A stretch of DNA of 11,443 bases from CAZFDE01 sp964517795. GTDB taxonomy: Bacteria > Planctomycetota > Phycisphaerae > Sedimentisphaerales > Anaerobacaceae. Shown here in pieces: positions 8,102 through 11,443 of this stretch. Location: positions 1-11,443 of the forward strand of contig CAZFDE010000080.1 in assembly GCA_964517795.1 (NCBI GenBank). Direction: 5' to 3'. The notes beneath the pieces were generated by a model that was not told the DNA's origin, searched no databases, and was given only the letters and a program-made list of their open reading frames with translations. The position numbers and the translations under genes were made by a program. How positions within the stretch are numbered: position 1 is the stretch's first letter; each line of letters begins with the position of its first letter.

Positions 8102-8129
8102 TTGAAAAATGACGCTTGCATGCTAAGAT
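8102..8129 (+). promoter_or_regulatory. Extended -10 promoter of the thioesterase gene
   Basis: TTGAAA (8102-8107) and TAAGAT (8124-8129) are 16 bases apart, and a TG one base before the -10 (8121-8122) gives an extended -10 element. Transcription would start near 8136, about 20 bases before the ATG. This argues against any start codon upstream of 8153. It is divergent from the tRNA-Thr promoter, the two -35 elements being only 24 bases apart. Confidence 0.55.
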
Positions 8130-8155
8130 TCGGGTTTCAAGTGGAAAGGATTATG

Positions 8156-8569
8156 ATGGATTTTCCGCCCGCAGCGACAATTAAAGAGTGTACGATTGAG
8201 ATTCGCCCGCGTTACAGCGAGACCGACCAAGGGGGCGTCGTGCACCACAGTGTTTTTCCGGTGTATTTTGAGATGGGCCGCACCGAACTGCTGCGTGAAA
8301 ACGGCACGGCCTATAAGGATCTCGAAAATGCCGGTGTCTTTTTCGTTATCGCCGAACTGAATATCAAGTACCGACGGCCCGCCGGTTATGATGAAGTCCT
8401 GGATTTGACGACCGAGTGCAGCAGGATTACAGCCGCCAAAATAGAGCATACCTATACACTGCGGCGAAAAGACGGTGTCATCATCGCCGAAGCAAGAAGC
8501 GTTTTGGCTTGTGTGTCGAAAGAGGGCAAACCCCGCCGCGTCCCGAAATTCATGCACCCGGAAGATTAG
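8156..8569 (+). CDS. Acyl-CoA thioesterase, YbgC/4-hydroxybenzoyl-CoA thioesterase (hotdog) family
   Basis: This small cytoplasmic enzyme (137 aa) should hydrolyse acyl-CoA thioesters. The hotdog-fold signature RYSETDQGGVVHHSVF (19-34) carries the catalytic Asp D24 and the VVHH pair. The helix with YFEMGRTELLRENG (37-50) and the strand IKYRRPAGYDEVL (70-82) follow, as in YbgC proteins. Length fits the family (about 130-140 aa). The frame is open further upstream, but the first codons would fall inside the promoter. Of the two adjacent ATGs (8153, 8156) the second sits 5 bases after AAAGGA (8145-8150), a better spacing, so I use 8156. The gene stands alone: divergent from tRNA-Thr and convergent with sulfatase 2. 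In proteobacteria ybgC lies with tol-pal, but no such genes are seen here. Chain-length preference cannot be read from the sequence. Confidence 0.92.
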   Translation: MDFPPAATIKECTIEIRPRYSETDQGGVVHHSVFPVYFEMGRTELLRENGTAYKDLENAGVFFVIAELNIKYRRPAGYDEVLDLTTECSRITAAKIEHTYTLRRKDGVIIAEARSVLACVSKEGKPRRVPKFMHPED

Positions 8570-8588
8570 CATCTACCGGAAAATACGA

Positions 8589-8613
8589 TTGCCTGTTCAG
8601 GTTACAGGCGATG
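8589..8613. terminator. Hairpin between convergent genes, possible terminator
   Basis: A 9-bp stem (8589-8597 with 8605-8613, one G-U pair, core GCCTGT/ACAGGC) closes a 7-base loop in the 85-base gap between the thioesterase and sulfatase 2 stop codons. No good T tract follows on the plus strand; on the minus strand a weak TATTTT lies some bases downstream. It could act as a poor bidirectional terminator. Confidence 0.35.
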
Positions 8614-8654
8614 AATAATCGGTTATAAAAGCAGGAAAATGCATTCCTTGAATT

Positions 8655-10100
8655 TTAAACGCGGCCGGGCGGACGGATCTCGGTGCCCTCGGTTTTGGTG
8701 AGTTTGTCGCCCAGGCGTTGCCGCATGTCTTCGATATAGCCCATCAGGCGTTTGACGATATCGGGATGCCCATCTGCGAGATTCTTTTCTTCAGCGATGT
8801 CATCGTGCAGGTCATATAAAGCCAGTTCGATTTTTTCGGGCCCCTGCTTGCCGGGCATACCGTCTTTGCCAGGCTCTTGAATATCGTTAAAACGGTGCGG
8901 CACATGAAGCTTCCATCGCCCGCTGCGAACCGCCTGCAGTTGTTCGTTGAGATAATAGAAGATCGCCTCGTGCGGGCTTTTCGCACCCGATTCACCATGA
9001 ATAATGGCCCTGATATCTTTGCCGTCGATCTTCTTTTCGGGCATCGGCGCCCCGGCCAGATTCACCAGTGTTGGCAGGATATCCATACTGGTGACCGGCT
9101 CAGCGCATGTGACACCGGCGGGAATTTTACCCGGCTGGCGCATGATACAGGGCACGCGCATGCCGCCTTCGAAACAGGTGCCCTTGCCCTCTCGCAGCGG
9201 CCGTGCCGAACCGGCATGATTGCCGTAGACCAGCCACGGGCCGTTGTCGGAGGTGAAAATCACGAGCGTATTATCATCGAGATCGAATTTTTTCAGTGTC
9301 GCCAGCACCTGGCCGACCGACCAGTCGATCTCCATCATCACATCGCCGTACAAGCCGATCTCGGCGGCCCCTTCAAATTTGTTCGAAACGGCCAGCGGCA
9401 CATGCGGCATCGAATGCGCCAGATAGACAAAAAACGGCCGGTCTTTGTGCTTGCGAATAAACTCCAGCGTCTTGGTCGTATAGAACGAGGTCAGTTTGGT
9501 CTGATCGGGATCGACCGCAACAATTTCATCGTTGTGCAGCATGACCAGATCGGGGTAATCCAGAAATCCTTCGCGCCAGTGCGGATACGCCCGCCACCGC
9601 GCAGGGCGCATATCGTTGCTGTACGGCAGACCCCAGAATTCATCAAATCCGTGTTCGGTCGGATAGAACGGTTCGTAATGGCCGAGGTGCCACTTGCCGA
9701 AACAGGCGGTGGCGTAGCCGCGTCGTTTCAGCAGTTCGGGCAAGGTTTCTTCTTCGCTGCTGATGCCGTGACGGTCTTTGGGCATCAGGACCCACGGCAG
9801 GCCGACCCGCTGCGGATAACAGCCGGTCATCAGCGATGCCCGCGATGGTGTGCAGGCCGGGGCGGAGACATAAAAATCGGTAAACCGCATGCCCTCAGCG
9901 GCCATCTCGTCAAGATTCGGCGTGGTGAAGCCCTTGCCGCCGTAACAGCCGACATCACCGTAGCCCTGATCGTCGGTGAAGATAACCACAAAATTCGGCG
10001 GGCGTTGCTTTGATTGATGTGTGAACGGTGAGCTGCAGCCATAGAGCAGACCGGACAGCATTGACGTGCCGGCCGCCTTCAAAAAGTCACGACGTCTCAT
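8655..10100 (-). CDS. Arylsulfatase-type sulfatase (S1 family), Tat signal with lipobox, intact active site
   Basis: This 481-residue type I sulfatase should act outside the cytoplasmic membrane on sulfate esters. MRRRDFLKAA is a Tat signal, and the hydrophobic segment ends in LLYGC (C22), a probable lipobox. All expected active-site parts are present: D43-D44 (FTDDQGYGD), the canonical CTPSR (83-87) followed by ASLMTG with C83 as the formylglycine precursor, GKWHLG (135-140) with K136 and H138, MPHVP (H233), SDNG (D285, N286), and K306 ahead of EGGMRVP. It resembles the arylsulfatase A/AtsA type more than sulfatase 1 does, and the two proteins are only distantly alike outside the motifs. The gene lies 17 bases after the DUF4870 gene. 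An AAAGGAG site begins just at that gene's stop codon, about 12 bases before the ATG, a long spacing. Substrate unknown; sulfated polysaccharide is likely. Confidence 0.96.
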   Translation of the reverse strand: MRRRDFLKAAGTSMLSGLLYGCSSPFTHQSKQRPPNFVVIFTDDQGYGDVGCYGGKGFTTPNLDEMAAEGMRFTDFYVSAPACTPSRASLMTGCYPQRVGLPWVLMPKDRHGISSEEETLPELLKRRGYATACFGKWHLGHYEPFYPTEHGFDEFWGLPYSNDMRPARWRAYPHWREGFLDYPDLVMLHNDEIVAVDPDQTKLTSFYTTKTLEFIRKHKDRPFFVYLAHSMPHVPLAVSNKFEGAAEIGLYGDVMMEIDWSVGQVLATLKKFDLDDNTLVIFTSDNGPWLVYGNHAGSARPLREGKGTCFEGGMRVPCIMRQPGKIPAGVTCAEPVTSMDILPTLVNLAGAPMPEKKIDGKDIRAIIHGESGAKSPHEAIFYYLNEQLQAVRSGRWKLHVPHRFNDIQEPGKDGMPGKQGPEKIELALYDLHDDIAEEKNLADGHPDIVKRLMGYIEDMRQRLGDKLTKTEGTEIRPPGRV

Positions 10101-10117
10101 GATGAACGGTTACTCCT

Positions 10118-10576
10118 TTACTTAATGAATCGGATCGTCAGCGGGTATTTGTACATTTCACCGTTGGCGGCTTTGACCGCGGCGATGATCAGCAGCACAA
10201 GATCCACGACGGCAACCGCCGGCAGTAAAAAGGCACCGATACACATGAAACAAAGCCCGATGGCAACCGCGAAATAGATTGTCATCGAGATTTGAAAATT
10301 CATCGCCTCTTTGCCGTGCTGATCGACGAAAGGGTAATTGTCCTTCTTGTATTGCCAGAAGATCAATGGCGCCACGATATTGCCGACCAGCGGTATCACC
10401 AGCCAGCCCAGCCCGGCCAAGTGGCAGTACATCGCCCATGATTTGGCTTCGGGGGCAATATCCTGTGGGGGTGTTTCGGGTGCGGCCTGTTGACCTGCGA
10501 CGTTGTTTTCAAGAACCTTGTCCGATGGCTGCGGCTGCTGCGGGTTTTCCTGCGGGGTACTGTTTGGGTTGTCCAT
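10118..10576 (-). CDS. DUF4870-type small membrane protein
   Basis: This protein (152 aa) has a Pro/Gln-rich, polar N-terminal tail (1-45) and a DUF4870-like membrane core. The core includes AMYCHLAGLGWLVIPLVGNI (48-67), the LIFWQYKK turn (71-78), the family-typical block around DQHGKEAMNFQIS (85-97), and two more hydrophobic helices (about 99-115 and 117-135). The end, YKYPLTIRFIK, is also usual for the family. I count three membrane segments. No function is established for the family; it is distantly related to Tic20-like proteins. Two in-frame ATGs exist: GGGAG lies only 2 bases from the one at 10582 but 8 from the one at 10576, so I choose the latter. It is the first gene of a two-gene unit with sulfatase 2. 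The pairing may be simple co-transcription, as nothing shows a shared task. Confidence 0.85.
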   Translation of the reverse strand: MDNPNSTPQENPQQPQPSDKVLENNVAGQQAAPETPPQDIAPEAKSWAMYCHLAGLGWLVIPLVGNIVAPLIFWQYKKDNYPFVDQHGKEAMNFQISMTIYFAVAIGLCFMCIGAFLLPAVAVVDLVLLIIAAVKAANGEMYKYPLTIRFIK

Positions 10577-10622
10577 AGTCATATCTCCCGTTCAGATTCG
10601 TTTTTCGATTTTCTTTGGCTTA

Positions 10623-10636
10623 CTGTTTTAACACAG
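10623..10636. promoter_or_regulatory. 14-base dyad over the -10 element, possible operator
   Basis: CTGT-TTTAAC-ACAG is symmetrical apart from one base pair (T against C). It covers the whole -10 of the DUF4870 promoter, where a bound repressor would block RNA polymerase. The symmetry is seen directly; binding by a regulator is a guess, and no regulator gene is present in the window. Confidence 0.3.
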
Positions 10637-10653
10637 CGATTTGTTATCATCAA
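10625..10653 (-). promoter_or_regulatory. Extended -10 promoter of the DUF4870-sulfatase 2 unit
   Basis: On the minus strand, -35 TTGATG (10653-10648) and -10 TAAAAC (10630-10625) are 17 bases apart, with TG one base before the -10. Transcription would start near 10618, giving a leader of about 40 bases that carries the GGGAG site. The -10 lies inside a near-perfect dyad (10623-10636), which could be an operator. Confidence 0.5.
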
Positions 10654-10687
10654 GATTAATTTATGGGACAAAACCTCAAAAAGCTGT

Positions 10688-10716
10688 TTGCGTTTGAGCC
10701 GAGCGATAACTAAAAT
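10688..10716 (+). promoter_or_regulatory. Sigma-70-type promoter of the zupT-like gene
   Basis: TTGCGT (10688-10693) and TAAAAT (10711-10716) are 17 bases apart. The expected start, near 10723, leaves a leader of about 8 bases before the ATG at 10731, with no Shine-Dalgarno sequence. The promoter is divergent from that of the DUF4870 gene. Confidence 0.5.
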
Positions 10717-10730
10717 AATCACATCGAATT

Positions 10731-11443
10731 ATGAATATGACGGAAAATGCATGGCTGGCACTGGTTCTGACACTGTTGGCCGGTTTATCGACCGGTATCG
10801 GCAGTGCGATCGCCTATATGATCCGAAAACCGAAGGTGGTTTACCTGTCATTTTCGATGGGGCTCTCGGCGGGGGTGATGATCTATATCTCGTTTATGGA
10901 GATGCTGCCGGCGGCGTTCGAGGACCTCGGCGAATTGCGGTCGCTGGTCTGGTTTTTTGTCGGGATTGCGGTGATGGGCGTGATTGACTTTTTTGTCCCA
11001 GAAGCGGAAAACCCGCACAATTACGAGGGGATTGCCGATCCTGATACGCCGCGTAAGGATCACCCGCTGATGCGGGCCGGCGTGATGACCGCCCTGGCGA
11101 TCGGCATTCATAATTTTCCTGAAGGATTAGCCACATTTGCAACGACCCTCAGTAATGCCAAGCTCGGCATTTTTATTGCGTTTGCCATCGCGATCCACAA
11201 TATCCCCGAAGGTATTGCGGTTTCGGTCCCGATCTTTTATGCAACCGGTGATCGCAAAAAGGCATTTCTGTATTCGTTTCTATCCGGGATTTCCGAACCG
11301 ATCGGTGCGCTGGTCGGTTTTTCGATCCTGTTTGCGTTTTTGACACCCGCGGTGCTGGCGGGCGTGCTGGCATTTGTGGCCGGGATCATGATCTATATCT
11401 CGCTGGATGAACTGCTGCCGATGGCCAACCGCTACGGCCACAG
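10731..11443 (+). CDS. zupT: ZIP family metal transporter, ZupT-like (3' end cut by window)
   Basis: ZupT proteins sit in the cytoplasmic membrane and import zinc and other divalent metals. The first 237 residues are present, and comparison with ZupT length (about 260 aa) suggests that 20-35 residues are missing. Hydrophobic helices alternate with a polar loop (about 90-112). The two ZIP metal-site motifs are clear: HNFPEGLATF (127-136) in helix IV and HNIPEGIAVSVPIFYATG (156-173) in helix V. SGISEPIGA (185-193), with the conserved Glu, follows. The stretches MIYISFMEMLP (50-60) and MIYISLDELLP (220-230) are alike. The frame is open from the ATG at 10731; a second ATG at 10737 is possible. 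Neither has a Shine-Dalgarno site. Metal regulation is plausible, but I see no clear Zur or Fur box. Confidence 0.93.
   Translation, partial: MNMTENAWLALVLTLLAGLSTGIGSAIAYMIRKPKVVYLSFSMGLSAGVMIYISFMEMLPAAFEDLGELRSLVWFFVGIAVMGVIDFFVPEAENPHNYEGIADPDTPRKDHPLMRAGVMTALAIGIHNFPEGLATFATTLSNAKLGIFIAFAIAIHNIPEGIAVSVPIFYATGDRKKAFLYSFLSGISEPIGALVGFSILFAFLTPAVLAGVLAFVAGIMIYISLDELLPMANRYGH

Noticed and set aside
8877..10013. Long open frame (378 codons) on the plus strand opposite sulfatase 2
   Set aside because: It mirrors the sulfatase codons, shows no recognisable motif, is rich in Arg and His, and has no promoter or ribosome binding site; the minus-strand sulfatase is certain.
10621..10638. LexA (SOS) box at the DUF4870 promoter
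   Set aside because: CTGT and ACAG are separated by 6 bases, not the 8 of the Escherichia coli-type box, and the genes have no link to DNA repair.

Overview
The window is an 11.4 kb, gene-dense bacterial chromosome segment of mid-range GC. It holds ten protein-coding genes, one of them cut by the window edge, and one tRNA. Two Tat-exported sulfatases with lipobox-like signal ends, high use of Arg-rich 'RREFLK/RRDFLK' signals, and a patchwork of housekeeping genes point to Planctomycetota, perhaps the Phycisphaerae. That placement is inferred from gene content and style only; no marker gene proves it.

Layout. From 8077 down to 104 on the minus strand lies one long, tightly packed gene train: promoter, tRNA-Thr(UGU), sulfatase 1, a PpiC-type peptidyl-prolyl isomerase lipoprotein, acpS, mnmG, a radical SAM protein and an ABC-F ATPase. 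Gaps are 25, 38, about 3, -4, -20 and 48 bases, so most of it could be read as one transcript. The ABC-F gene has a near-consensus promoter of its own placed so close to the start codon that its mRNA would be almost leaderless. On the plus strand from 8102 is a small divergent gene for a YbgC/4HBT-type thioesterase. It converges on a second minus-strand unit, in which a DUF4870-type membrane protein is followed by sulfatase 2. The right end carries a divergent zupT-like ZIP metal transporter that runs off the window.

How the genes may work together. AcpS (carrier-protein activation) and MnmG (tRNA wobble uridine modification) are core enzymes. The ABC-F protein is probably a ribosome-associated factor. 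The lipoprotein isomerase and the two sulfatases act outside the cytoplasmic membrane, the sulfatases probably on sulfated glycans. The window has no recognisable sulfatase-maturing enzyme, although both sulfatases carry the Cys-x-Pro-Ser-Arg motif that needs maturation.

I did not find a clear new multi-gene system. The points most worth checking are a cysteine-rich radical SAM protein of unknown function coupled to mnmG, a tRNA that appears to supply the 5' end of a sulfatase mRNA, two short-leader promoters without Shine-Dalgarno sites, and a sulfatase with Gln where the catalytic-site His usually stands.
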